From: CBDDHT01 sp965227905
GTDB lineage: Bacteria; Pseudomonadota; Alphaproteobacteria; Rhizobiales; Methyloligellaceae
Direction: 5' to 3'
NCBI GenBank assembly: GCA_965227905.1
Contig: OZ245780.1
Coordinates: forward strand, 6,014,001-6,078,000
Length of the DNA: 64,000 nt
The position numbers and the translations under genes are program-made. The notes beneath the pieces are model-generated. The model ran no database searches, was not told where the DNA came from, and saw nothing but the letters and a program-made list of their open reading frames with translations. This document shows, piece by piece, positions 17,139-25,271 of this stretch (position 1 is its first letter; every line of letters starts with the position of its first letter).

Positions 17139-17168
17139 CTGAGCTTTGTCGAAATAGACTAAGCTCAG
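17139..17168 (+). repeat. First hairpin between the SucD-like and enolase-superfamily genes
   Basis: CTGAGCTT (17139-17146) pairs with AAGCTCAG (17161-17168) around a 14-nt loop. No T-run follows. It may be a transcript-processing or attenuation element inside the operon. Confidence 0.5.
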
Positions 17169-17191
17169 AAACGTTGATCGATACCAAGCTG

Positions 17192-17235
17192 CTAGAGCAA
17201 CTTTTGTGCGTCTTGTCAGACGCATGCTGCTCTAG
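17192..17235 (+). terminator. Second, nested hairpin before the enolase-superfamily gene (possible attenuator)
   Basis: CTAGAGCA (17192-17199) pairs with TGCTCTAG (17228-17235), and inside it TGCGTC (17207-17212) pairs with GACGCA (17219-17224). TTTGT follows. It lies 36 nt before the next start codon and could be a leaky terminator that separates the first three genes from the fourth. Confidence 0.4.
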
Positions 17236-17270
17236 TTTGTCCGGGGCTTGTCGATTGGAAGGGCGATCCA

Positions 17271-18362
17271 ATGATTGAGAGCATCGAAGTCCGACAGCTC
17301 AGCCTTCCGCTCATCAAACCTTATCGTCTCTCCTTCGGGCCGGTCACGGCCTTCGATACGCTTCTTGTGGTGTTGCGCGAAATCGAAGGATCCGGGTTTG
17401 GCGAAGCAACCCTCCTTCCAGGCTATACCGACGAGACCATGGACGAGAGCTGGCGCACAGCCAACATGCTTGCGCCAATCGTCGCCGGACTCGGCCTTGA
17501 TGAAGCACGCCAGACACTTCGCCCTGCCGCGGAAAAGACCGCATTCACGGCAACAGCCTTTCTGTCCGCCATTGACTATCTGGAACAGCACCCTGCCCTG
17601 ACCACGCCTGCTCGGACAAAACTCCTGGCAATTCTCTCAAGTGATGGTAACGACAAGGAGGCCGCCAGGGATGAAGTCGACAGGCACATCGCCGGTGGTT
17701 ATGACACCCTGAAATTCAAAGTCGGCTTTAATGTAGAAAACGACATTCAGGCCGTGAAGACGATCCAAGAGGTTGTCGATGGTCGCGCCGCGATCCGCAT
17801 TGATGCCAATCAAGGCTTCGACGTCGAAGAGGCGATCCTTTTTCTGGATACGCTTGATCCTGAGAGCATCGAACTCCTGGAACAGCCTTGCGACAAGGCG
17901 GATTGGAATGCGGCCAAGGCAATCAAGCCCCGCGCGCGCGTGCCGATCATGCTCGACGAATCCATCTATGGTCCGGCGGAAGTCGATCGAGCAGCCTCGG
18001 AAAAGCTTGCTGAATTCATCAAGCTCAAGCTCATGAAGATCGGCGACATGAACTCATTGGCAGGGGTCCTGACACAGATCCGCGATCACGGTATGACGCC
18101 CGTCCTTGGCAATGGCGTCGCGACGGACATCGGGTGCTGGATGGAGGCCGCGGCGATGCGCGGATATGTCGACAATGCCGGGGAGATGAACGGCTTCCTG
18201 AAGACCGAGATTAGCCTTCTCGATCCGCCACTCCAAATGGATGGCGCCGAGATCGTGCTATCCGAAGCACTACCTGCCCTAAATTGGGACGCCGTCGAGA
18301 AGCACACGGTGCGACGCGAAGTCCATCATGCCAAGTGGGCAACATGGTCCGGGCTGGCCTGA
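17271..18362 (+). CDS. Enolase-superfamily enzyme, muconate-lactonizing (MLE) subgroup
   Basis: 363 residues. The N-terminal capping domain (1-125) is followed by a (beta/alpha)7-beta barrel with the MLE-type active-site set: K148-F-K150 (TLKFKVG), metal ligands Asp178 (RIDANQGFD), Glu204 (ELLEQP) and Asp229 (MLDES), and Lys253 (IKLKLMKIG). Such enzymes take a proton from the carbon next to a carboxylate and act as cycloisomerases, racemases/epimerases or dehydratases. Being in line with an acylating dehydrogenase and acyl-CoA synthetase, it may make or use the carboxylate of the same pathway. Substrate cannot be read from the sequence. Confidence 0.82.
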   Translation: MIESIEVRQLSLPLIKPYRLSFGPVTAFDTLLVVLREIEGSGFGEATLLPGYTDETMDESWRTANMLAPIVAGLGLDEARQTLRPAAEKTAFTATAFLSAIDYLEQHPALTTPARTKLLAILSSDGNDKEAARDEVDRHIAGGYDTLKFKVGFNVENDIQAVKTIQEVVDGRAAIRIDANQGFDVEEAILFLDTLDPESIELLEQPCDKADWNAAKAIKPRARVPIMLDESIYGPAEVDRAASEKLAEFIKLKLMKIGDMNSLAGVLTQIRDHGMTPVLGNGVATDIGCWMEAAAMRGYVDNAGEMNGFLKTEISLLDPPLQMDGAEIVLSEALPALNWDAVEKHTVRREVHHAKWATWSGLA

Positions 18363-18393
18363 CTCTGCGTTTGGATCAAGACCGGAAGAGCCT

Positions 18394-19221
18394 CTAGGTT
18401 TCGCCCGGCCAGGGATTTCCAGGCCCGACGAAGGCAAGCGCCGCACCATCGACCGGCAATGCTGCACCGCTGATGAACTTGGCCTCGTCCGACGCCAGGA
18501 AAAGCGCTGCATATGCCACATCCCAGGCCGTCCCCATCTTTGCACCCAGCGGAACACGTGCATCCCGGTCGGCACGCACTTTTTCATGGCTCTGGCCGAA
18601 ATCCTTGACCCGCGCCTCGACTGCCATTGGCGTATCCATCAAGCCAGGGAGAATACTGTTCGCCCTGATGCCATCGCGGGCATAGCTGAAAGCCAGTTGT
18701 TCGGTAAATGCGATAACGCCGGCTTTGCTCGCGCGATAAGCTACATAGGGATATCGCTCTCGCGCGGCCACCGACGATATATTGATAATGGACCCAATCG
18801 CCTGCCGCCGCATAACCGGCACCACATGTTTACAGGTCATCACCATGCCACGCAGATTGATCGCCATTACATTGTCGAAACCATCTTCGGTGACTTCTTC
18901 AAGAGGCTTGTCTCCCCCAGTCAGGCTGACCCCCACATTGTTGTGAAGCACGTCAATTCGGTCCCAACGTTCAAGGCAGGCAGCAACCATGGCGATAAGA
19001 CTCGCCTCGTCTGTAACGTCAGCAGCGATCGCGACAGCCTCTCCTCCATCGCGCGTGATCTCGGCGACTGTATCTTCGGCACTCGCAAGATCTCGATCGG
19101 CGCAGAGCACTTTTGCACCTTCTCGGGCAAACAGGACGGATGTTGCACGACCGTTCCCAATCGTTCCGCCGGGCGTTTGGCCGGCGCCAACGACGATCGC
19201 AACTTTGTCTTTCAATCGCAT
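18394..19221 (-). CDS. Short-chain dehydrogenase/reductase
   Basis: 275 residues. The cofactor loop is VVGAGQTPGGTIGNGRA, longer than the usual TGxxxGIG, a variant seen in some SDR subfamilies. The NNVG motif is at about 93-96, and catalytic Ser and YRASK lie around INISSVAARERYPYVAYRASK. The acidic residue DRD after the second strand suggests NAD+ preference. It is the second gene of a two-gene operon behind the CMD-like gene (17-nt gap) and converges on the enolase-superfamily gene. Confidence 0.85.
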   Translation of the reverse strand: MRLKDKVAIVVGAGQTPGGTIGNGRATSVLFAREGAKVLCADRDLASAEDTVAEITRDGGEAVAIAADVTDEASLIAMVAACLERWDRIDVLHNNVGVSLTGGDKPLEEVTEDGFDNVMAINLRGMVMTCKHVVPVMRRQAIGSIINISSVAARERYPYVAYRASKAGVIAFTEQLAFSYARDGIRANSILPGLMDTPMAVEARVKDFGQSHEKVRADRDARVPLGAKMGTAWDVAYAALFLASDEAKFISGAALPVDGAALAFVGPGNPWPGET

Positions 19222-19238
19222 CTGTCACTCGCTGATTT

Positions 19239-19793
19239 TCAAGGTGATTTGGGGAGCGGAAAGGCATCCAGATACTGTTGATACTCGGGTTCAACATCGA
19301 CTTCCAATGTCGCCAGGATACGCACGACCGAATTGTAAAAAGCCATGGTCAGGATGAGCTGTATGAATTCATCGTCATCGAATGCGTCGCGAAGTGTTGC
19401 GAATTCGGCATCGCCCATCCGCATGTCCGTCGTGACCTGCCTTGCCGCTCGCAAGACGGCGCGATCCAACTCCGGCAACGCGCTCTTTCCGCCTTCGGTC
19501 TCCGTAATGAGCGCGCGTATATCATCATCGCTCACACCGAAATCATGCCCGATCTTGATGTGGTGGCTCCACTCGTAGGGAGCTCGCGCGAGATAACCGA
19601 TTTGCAAGATCGCCATTTCGCGAAGCCGTGGGTTCAGTGGCCCCTTATGACGTGTCCACTGCCCGAAAGGCTGATACTGGCGCAACGCTTCAGGACTGTT
19701 CGCAAGCACGCGATAAAGGTTGATCGGATTTGTCAGGAGATCTTGATCTTCTGTCGCGAGCTGCTCGCGATCGACATATGGAAGGCGGGCCAT
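19239..19793 (-). CDS. Carboxymuconolactone decarboxylase-like (CMD/AhpD fold) protein
   Basis: 184 residues starting MARLPYVDRE; the frame is open further up, but that part is Arg-rich and unlikely. The CMD fold is marked by NPRLREMAILQIGYLARAPYEWSHH: an EWxHH motif replaces the CxxC redox pair of AhpD, as in gamma-carboxymuconolactone decarboxylases and many uncharacterised members. TMAFYNSVVRILATLEVDVEP ends the fold. With the SDR behind it, it could work on a ring-derived or lactone substrate. Confidence 0.85.
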   Translation of the reverse strand: MARLPYVDREQLATEDQDLLTNPINLYRVLANSPEALRQYQPFGQWTRHKGPLNPRLREMAILQIGYLARAPYEWSHHIKIGHDFGVSDDDIRALITETEGGKSALPELDRAVLRAARQVTTDMRMGDAEFATLRDAFDDDEFIQLILTMAFYNSVVRILATLEVDVEPEYQQYLDAFPLPKSP

Positions 19794-19935
19794 TCGAAAT
19801 CCTCGAGTTCTAAGGTGTCGGGCTAAGCAAACATGAGCCCTGCTTATACGAGGCGTGCTGCCCGGCAGCCAACCGCACACAACTCTCGCTTCAAATTCCA
19901 TCTTGACGGCAGTCATTATTTTACCTACTAGATAA

Positions 19936-19951
19936 TTAACTGAAAGGTTAA
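19936..19951 (+). promoter_or_regulatory. Inverted repeat over the ribosome-binding site of the ArsR-type gene
   Basis: TTAAC (19936-19940) and GTTAA (19947-19951) flank TGAAAG. The repeat overlaps the ribosome-binding site AAAGG, 3 nt before the ATG. It may be the operator of the ArsR-type protein, giving autoregulation; short arms make this tentative. Confidence 0.35.
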
Positions 19952-19954
19952 ATA

Positions 19955-20344
19955 ATGGCTTACCAGCTAGACTCCGTCTTCGGCGCACTTGCCGACCCGA
20001 CCCGCAGAGCGATCGTTGCACGACTGGCTGCCGGCGAGAGCCAGGTCGGCGAACTCTCAGCACCATTCCGCATCTCAGCGCCTGCAGTTTCCAAACATCT
20101 CAAAGTGCTGGAACAGGCCGGTCTCATTAGCCGTCGCGTCGATGCTCAACGCCGAATTATCTCCCTCAATCCCGAAGCACTCAAACTGGCATCCCTGTGG
20201 GTCGACCAGTATCGCAGCTTCTGGGAGGGATCGCTTGATCGGCTTGAAACGCTGCTCGCAGAAGAGCCCGGCAGCAAGACCGAGAAACACGAGAAGGACA
20301 GCAAGAATGAGCAAGCCAATAAGACTCGACGCCGAAGCCGATGA
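19955..20344 (+). CDS. ArsR-family winged-helix regulator
   Basis: 129 residues. VFGALADPTRRAIVARLAAGE and ISAPAVSKHLKVLEQAGLISRR are the classic ArsR winged-helix text (recognition helix SAPAVSKHL). The metal-binding ELCVCDL motif of ArsR is not present (QVGELSAPFRIS), so it belongs to the metal-free group that is often cotranscribed with an SRPBCC protein, as here. A Lys/Glu-rich tail follows. The gene overlaps the next by 38 nt. Confidence 0.9.
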   Translation: MAYQLDSVFGALADPTRRAIVARLAAGESQVGELSAPFRISAPAVSKHLKVLEQAGLISRRVDAQRRIISLNPEALKLASLWVDQYRSFWEGSLDRLETLLAEEPGSKTEKHEKDSKNEQANKTRRRSR

Positions 20345-20807
20345 GATACTTTGTGTACGTCTCGTCAAGATCCTTGCAGCACCACGACACCGTGTTTACG
20401 AGGCCTGGACATCTGCCGAGATGATCAAAAAATGGTGGGGGCCCGAGGGCTACAATGGCCTCTCCGCAAAAAGCGACCCCCGACCGGGAGGATCATTTCA
20501 AGTCGAAATAGAAGGGCCGGACGGAACCGTCCATCTTATGTCGGGCGTGTTCACAGAAGTCGTCGCACCATCGCTGGTATGCCTCGAGATCCGGCATCGG
20601 CAGTTCGAGGGGGCGGCTGAACGCCCCGAAGGATACATCCCGACCCAGGTGCGCGTCGAACTACGCGAGCATGCGGACGGAACGGAACTCACCCTCCTTC
20701 ACACAGGATTTCTGGATGCAGCGCTCGCAAACCGTTTCAACGGTGGATGGACCAGCAGCTTCCTAAAACTCTCAACACTTGTCAGTCAGGAAACATCACA
20801 TGCCTAA
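20307..20807 (+). CDS. SRPBCC (AHSA1-like) protein
   Basis: 166 residues starting MSKPIRLDAE, inside the end of the ArsR gene in another frame. The AHSA1/START-like fold is shown by APRHRVYEAWTSAEMIKKWWGP, DPRPGGSFQVEI, SGVFTEVVAPSLVCLEI and the closing GWTSSFLKLSTLV helix. These proteins bind a hydrophobic ligand in a deep cavity; when paired with an ArsR regulator they often act in detoxification or as its partner. It overlaps the GST gene by 8 nt. Confidence 0.88.
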   Translation: MSKPIRLDAEADEILCVRLVKILAAPRHRVYEAWTSAEMIKKWWGPEGYNGLSAKSDPRPGGSFQVEIEGPDGTVHLMSGVFTEVVAPSLVCLEIRHRQFEGAAERPEGYIPTQVRVELREHADGTELTLLHTGFLDAALANRFNGGWTSSFLKLSTLVSQETSHA

Positions 20808-21465
20808 GCTCATCATCAATGGTCAACCACAGAGCCCTTATGTTCGTGCAGCGCGTATGTGCTGCATCGAAGCCGGTGTCGATCACGAAGTCCGGCCGGT
20901 TGCGGAAGGCTCCTTCGATGATATCCGAGCGGCCCTAAGGACCGAAAGCTATCGCGAAAAGCATCCCTTCGCGAGAATGCCATCGCTTGAAGACGGCGAG
21001 AAGGTTGTCTTCGAGACATCGGCAATCGGTCGCTATGTCAGTGCAAAATACGGCAATGGCTGTCTGGTGCCGGATGACTTTGACGAAGCCATTCGGATGG
21101 AACAGTGGATCAGCGCGATCAATTGCTACATCATTCCCGATACGGGCCGACACTTCATCGGGCCATTTATCTTCGCACCAGAGCCCGACATCGAGGCGAT
21201 CGAACGAGATAAGCCGATCCTACGTGCTCATTACGAGATCGTCGATCGGGCGCTTGAAAACCGCACATTTCTGGCCGGTGAAGCCGTAACGATTGCGGAC
21301 CTACTTCTCGCTTCATTGCTAGACATTGTAGGCCGGTTGCCCGGCGGCCTGGCGTTATTCGGAGGTCTTCCAAACTTGGAACGATGGTGGCAGGCGGTGT
21401 CCGCCCACCCCAGCTTTGCAGGAACGAAAGCCCCACTTCCGGGCGAAACCCAGCAAGCCGCCTGA
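20800..21465 (+). CDS. Glutathione S-transferase family protein
   Basis: 221 residues, start MPKLIINGQP after CAGGAAACATCAC. The thioredoxin-like N-domain has SPYVRAARMCCIEAGV and MPSLEDGEKVVFETSAIGRYV (the cis-Pro and Glu-Ser/Thr glutathione-binding site); the helical C-domain has GEAVTIADLLLASLLDIVG. The last gene of the ArsR-SRPBCC-GST operon, whose overlaps point to strict coexpression. It suggests handling of an electrophile; the substrate is not known. Confidence 0.88.
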   Translation: MPKLIINGQPQSPYVRAARMCCIEAGVDHEVRPVAEGSFDDIRAALRTESYREKHPFARMPSLEDGEKVVFETSAIGRYVSAKYGNGCLVPDDFDEAIRMEQWISAINCYIIPDTGRHFIGPFIFAPEPDIEAIERDKPILRAHYEIVDRALENRTFLAGEAVTIADLLLASLLDIVGRLPGGLALFGGLPNLERWWQAVSAHPSFAGTKAPLPGETQQAA

Positions 21466-22022
21466 GTCGATTCCACCTGTTCGATGGGTCTGACAGTGTC
21501 TGGTGACAGATTTGGCATCGAGATTGTCAGCCCCTGTTTGGGCCACGCTACAGAACGATGGATCCAACCCGAGCCGACCAGCCTCTTTGCCGAATCTGAT
21601 CTGGACCGATTTCACCGTTTCGCCCGAATCTGGAAATTGTGATACTGCGGCAACAGTTCCGAATTGCAGGACAGAGGTTTGAACGTGGACCTTGGTAGCC
21701 GTGTGGCGCGAGAGCACCAACATCTGTTGCGGATGATGCTTCGACGAATGCCGACTGCGGCGTCGAACCACAGTCATCAGGCAATATTATGCCGGAATTT
21801 CAATTGTTTTTGCTTGCGCATCAGTGCTGGACACTCCATATGTGAGAGCAAGGCGTATCGAGACGTTGGATAGATGCGCCCCCTCAGGCTATCAGGTTAG
21901 ACGACTGCCGTTATTGGAATGCGACCTTTCCCGACATCTGAGAGACATTTGCAGGACGCAGCAATGCAAATTCGCTGCGCCCTACCAGTATCCAATGAGC
22001 ACTGACGGGAAAGGACATCCCC
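21466..22022. other. 557-nt region without a convincing gene, upstream of the cold-shock gene
   Basis: Short frames on both strands lack protein-like composition and ribosome-binding sites. It probably holds the GST operon end, and the promoter plus a leader of the cold-shock gene; cold-shock mRNAs often have long structured leaders. No terminator or promoter is clear. Confidence 0.5.
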
Positions 22023-22235
22023 ATGCCCACGAATGGCACAATCAAATTCTTCAATCATGCACGCGGCTTCGGTTTCGTAGCGCCTGAAGACGGAAGCAAG
22101 GACGTATTCATCCACGCGACCGCTCTTGAGCGCGCTGGTATTTCGAGCGTCGATGAAGGCGACAAGATCACCTTCGACGTCGAAGACGATCCGCGCGGCC
22201 GCGGCAAGCAGGCGACCAACGTCCAGCTTGCATAA
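22023..22235 (+). CDS. Cold-shock protein, CspA family
   Basis: 70 residues, the standard size. One OB-fold with both RNA-binding motifs: GTIKFFNHARGFGFVAPEDG (RNP1 as GFGFV) and DVFIHATAL (RNP2). Cold-shock proteins bind single-stranded RNA and melt secondary structure. The ribosome-binding site is GGGAAAGGACATCCCC. An intrinsic terminator follows at 22268, so the gene is monocistronic. It also reads KFFNHARGFGF where the common text is KWFN..KGFGF. Confidence 0.95.
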   Translation: MPTNGTIKFFNHARGFGFVAPEDGSKDVFIHATALERAGISSVDEGDKITFDVEDDPRGRGKQATNVQLA

Positions 22236-22267
22236 CAATCTGAGCGATAAGCGTTCGAGATTTGAAG

Positions 22268-22296
22268 CCGTCGGGGCCTGGCCCCGGCGGTTTTTT
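22268..22296 (+). terminator. Intrinsic terminator after the cold-shock gene
   Basis: CCGTCGGGG (22268-22276) pairs with CCCCGGCGG (22282-22290) with one mismatch, followed by six T (22291-22296). It is a classic rho-independent terminator. Confidence 0.85.
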
Positions 22297-22384
22297 GATT
22301 CTGGAGATCGTTCTATGCTGATCACTTCCCGGTTGATCATCACCACAGACCGACACCGCTAGATCAAAGACAGTGGAAACGCCC

Positions 22385-23506
22385 ATGACCGACGCACTGG
22401 AACTCACGCGGGAATTGATCCGATTCAACACGATCAATCCTCCTGGAAATGAAAAGAACTGTGCTGAGCACCTGGGCGCAATTCTGGAAACGTCAGGGTT
22501 CACACTCACTTATCACGACTTCGGAGAAAACCGGGTAAATCTCATTGCACGGAAAGGCGGCAGTGATGACAGACTTCCTCTGTGCTTTACCGGCCACGTG
22601 GATACGGTCCCGCTTGGATCGGTGCCATGGACATGGGATCCCTTCGCTGCAGAAGTCGCAGACGGCATGGTTTATGGCCGGGGATCGTCGGACATGAAGA
22701 GCGGGGTTGCCGCTTTTGTCGTCGCGGCCCAACGCCTGGCGGACCGGCTCGATCATTCGGCCGGGATGGTGCTCGTCATTACTGCGGGTGAAGAAACAGG
22801 TTGCGACGGTGCCTATGATCTTGCTCGCACGCCGGATGCCCTCGGCACTGCCGGAGCGATCGTTGTCGCCGAACCTACGTCGAACCGGCCGCTGATCGGC
22901 CACAAGGGTGCGCTTTGGCTCAGCGCCGAGACGACAGGTAAGACGGCCCACGGCTCCATGCCGGAGCAAGGCGACAATGCGGTCTACAAGGCAGCCCGCG
23001 CGATCTCAAAACTTGAAGACTTCGACTTTAACGTTGCCCGCCATGAGACACTTGGCGCCCCGACACTGAATGTCGGAACGGTTCAAGGTGGCATCAACAT
23101 CAACTCGGTCCCTGACAAGACCCGTATTGGAATCGATATCCGTACGATCCCGTCCCAGGATCACGCACAGATCCGAGATCAACTCGCCTCTTATGTTGGC
23201 GATGAGGTCGCAATCGACACAGTTATCGACGTCGAGGGCGTCTGGACAGATCCTGCTGACGATTGGATTGCAGAGGTCAACGAGATTATGAGTCCGGTTG
23301 CAGACAGCCCGATCGGCGTCGAATCTGCGACCTATTTCACCGACGCATCGGCCCTGACGCCTGCAATGGGGCAGCCGCCAACGGTTATTCTGGGTCCAGG
23401 AGAACCGACGATGGCCCACCAGACCGACGAATATTGTCGTTGCGATCGCATCGAGCAAGCCGTTGACGCTTATGTTGAAATAACGCGCCGCTGGTGCGGA
23501 CTCTAA
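22385..23506 (+). CDS. M20-family metallopeptidase (ArgE/DapE/CPG2 type)
   Basis: 373 residues from the ATG at 22385 (a GTG lies 12 nt upstream). Metal ligands typical for M20 are seen: FTGHVDTVP (His, then the Asp), YGRGSSDMKSG (bridging Asp), ITAGEETGCDGA (general-base Glu and ligand Glu), VVAEPTS, and TDEYCRCDR near the end where a final His/Glu ligand sits (HQTDEYC). It would hydrolyse an N-acyl or peptide bond of an amino acid; succinyl-diaminopimelate and acetylornithine are family substrates, but this gene is not next to their pathway genes. It meets the regulator gene tail to tail, with the stops overlapping by 4 nt. Confidence 0.88.
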   Translation: MTDALELTRELIRFNTINPPGNEKNCAEHLGAILETSGFTLTYHDFGENRVNLIARKGGSDDRLPLCFTGHVDTVPLGSVPWTWDPFAAEVADGMVYGRGSSDMKSGVAAFVVAAQRLADRLDHSAGMVLVITAGEETGCDGAYDLARTPDALGTAGAIVVAEPTSNRPLIGHKGALWLSAETTGKTAHGSMPEQGDNAVYKAARAISKLEDFDFNVARHETLGAPTLNVGTVQGGININSVPDKTRIGIDIRTIPSQDHAQIRDQLASYVGDEVAIDTVIDVEGVWTDPADDWIAEVNEIMSPVADSPIGVESATYFTDASALTPAMGQPPTVILGPGEPTMAHQTDEYCRCDRIEQAVDAYVEITRRWCGL

Positions 23507-24390
23507 GATCTGCCGTTGAAATGGACGCAGCCGACATCGGCAACATCATAGCCGGGCATATGGCTAATCCGCTCCGCGAACAAATCACTCCGCGTCATTG
23601 CCAGGAATGTCTGGAACGGCTGTTCGAACCATTCACTGCGCCAAACCAGAAGATCGAAACGCTCTCGGATAATCGGGATGAAATCGAGCCTGAACTGGCT
23701 GGCAACGGCCATCAGACCGAAGGCGGCATCTGCCTGACCTTCCTGGACAGCGAGTGCCGCGTCAGTCTCGGTACGTGCGGCATGCTCTAGGTTGACGACC
23801 GAGTCCTTGACTTCGGCGTCCTCCAGAAGGTGCTCGAACAACACTTGGCTGCCGGCTTTGGACTGCCGTGGCACAATACGTTGCCCGTCAAGATTGCCCA
23901 CGCCCTCAATCTTCTTGGGATTTCCTGATGCCACGATAAGCCCACGCTCGCGCCAAGCCCACTCCACCAAAACAACGGGCTGACCGGCAAATCGCCGCTC
24001 GACTTCTGTCACATTCCATTGATCGGTCGCCGGGTCGAAAACATGGAGACCGGTTGCGATCCCTTCGCCTTGGGCAAACCGATCGAGCCCATCGAGACTT
24101 CCATCGACATAGGACGCAATGCCGGCACGCGACTCTCTGAGGCACCACTCCAATAATGGATCATGGCTCCCCAGAAAGACGGTCGGTGGGGCCGGTGTTT
24201 CAACACCATCCCCAGACGCATGGTGCGAGAGCCAGGAGTCGATTGCACTGCGTCGAAAAAGCAGTTTTCCCAGCGCACGTGTGCAAGGAATATCCGAGGA
24301 GGCGGCAAGATCGTAGACCTTGCGCTCTTTGATGCGCAGCAGGTCTGCCACCTCCTTTGTCGTCAGATACTCTCCTGCATAGTCCGCCAC
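23503..24390 (-). CDS. Helix-turn-helix regulator with periplasmic-binding-protein-like domain, last gene of tungstate operon
   Basis: 295 residues from the GTG at 24390, which has TGGAGG 6 nt upstream (a TTG at 24405 has none). An excisionase-type HTH (LTTKEVADLLRIKERKVYDLAA, about 8-29; RRSAIDSWLSHH) is joined to a PBP-like domain (about 70-285: VFLGSHDPLLEWCL, VVLVEWAWRERGLIVASGNP, AGSQVLFEHLLED, AVQEGQADAAFGLMAVA). This HTH_17 plus PBP-like pairing is known for oxyanion-type regulators near ABC importers. It lies 18 nt behind tupA, so it most likely senses tungstate or molybdate and controls the operon. It may bind the inverted repeat at 26762-26808. Confidence 0.8.
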   Translation of the reverse strand: MADYAGEYLTTKEVADLLRIKERKVYDLAASSDIPCTRALGKLLFRRSAIDSWLSHHASGDGVETPAPPTVFLGSHDPLLEWCLRESRAGIASYVDGSLDGLDRFAQGEGIATGLHVFDPATDQWNVTEVERRFAGQPVVLVEWAWRERGLIVASGNPKKIEGVGNLDGQRIVPRQSKAGSQVLFEHLLEDAEVKDSVVNLEHAARTETDAALAVQEGQADAAFGLMAVASQFRLDFIPIIRERFDLLVWRSEWFEQPFQTFLAMTRSDLFAERISHMPGYDVADVGCVHFNGRS

Positions 24391-24408
24391 GTCATGCCTC
24401 CACAATCT

Positions 24409-25245
24409 TCAGCCCTGCCCCTTGTCGGCATTGGGGAAGAAGAGCTGCTTGCCGCCAAGCTTGTAGTCGCCGATGGCTCTCTGGCCTTCCTTGCTCACCA
24501 GCCAGTCGATAAAGGTCTGCCCGGCGCCTTTGTTCACATTCGGGCATTTGGCCGGATTCACAAGGATTACGCCATACTGGTTGAACAGTTTGTCATCGCC
24601 CTGGACCAGGATTCTATAATCGCCTTTGTTTTTGAAGCTGATCCAGGTTGCGCGGTCGGTCATGACATAGGCACCCATGCCAACACCTGCATTGAGCGTT
24701 GCACCCATGCCGGAACCGGTCTCGCGATACCATTTTCCGCTGGCCGATTCTGGATCCACGCCCGACGCCTTCCAAAGACTGACTTCTTTCTTGTGGGTTC
24801 CTGAATTGTCCCCGCGCGACGCGAAGAGAGCGCTGGCTGCTGCTATTTTTTTCAGAGCAGCCGGTGCGTCCTTCATGCCGTCAACCTTGGCAGGGTCAGA
24901 CGGCGGCCCCACAAGAACGAAGTCGTTATACATGAGGTCAGAGCGTTTCACCCCATAGCCACCCGCAACGAACTTTTCTTCCGACGGTTTGGCATGAACC
25001 AGGAGGACATCGCCGTCGCAGTTCTGAGCATTCTTGATTGCCTGACCCGTTCCAACCGCGACAACGTTGACCTGGATGCCGGTCTTCGATTTGAAGATGG
25101 GAAGCAGGTGTTTATAGAGGCCCGAATTCTGAGTCGATGTCGTCGATTGAACGATGATTGAATCGGATGCTTTTGTGGCACTCGTCACAAGCATTGTGCC
25201 AGCGAGCGCTGCGATCCCAAAGGCCAAAAGATGATTGCGGTACAT
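24409..25245 (-). CDS. tupA: Tungstate ABC transporter, substrate-binding protein
   Basis: 278 residues from the ATG at 25245, which has AAGGAG 7 nt upstream; a longer frame overlapping tupC by 4 nt lacks this site. Signal peptide at about 1-26 (LLAFGIAALAGTMLVTSATKA). The TupA signature TTSTQNSGL (the tungstate-binding loop), VVAVGTGQAIKNAQ and SRGDNSGTHKKE are all present and set it apart from molybdate ModA and from phosphate PstS. Exported to the periplasm, it captures tungstate and hands it to TupB/TupC. Tungsten serves formate dehydrogenases or aldehyde oxidoreductases; no such gene is in the window. Confidence 0.93.
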   Translation of the reverse strand: MYRNHLLAFGIAALAGTMLVTSATKASDSIIVQSTTSTQNSGLYKHLLPIFKSKTGIQVNVVAVGTGQAIKNAQNCDGDVLLVHAKPSEEKFVAGGYGVKRSDLMYNDFVLVGPPSDPAKVDGMKDAPAALKKIAAASALFASRGDNSGTHKKEVSLWKASGVDPESASGKWYRETGSGMGATLNAGVGMGAYVMTDRATWISFKNKGDYRILVQGDDKLFNQYGVILVNPAKCPNVNKGAGQTFIDWLVSKEGQRAIGDYKLGGKQLFFPNADKGQG

Positions 25246-25271
25246 TGCAAGACTCCTTGGTTTGATACGCG

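Noticed and set aside
21355..21777. 140-codon minus frame across the GST gene end
   Set aside because: Its composition is not protein-like, no ribosome-binding site is seen, and it overlaps a clear GST gene.
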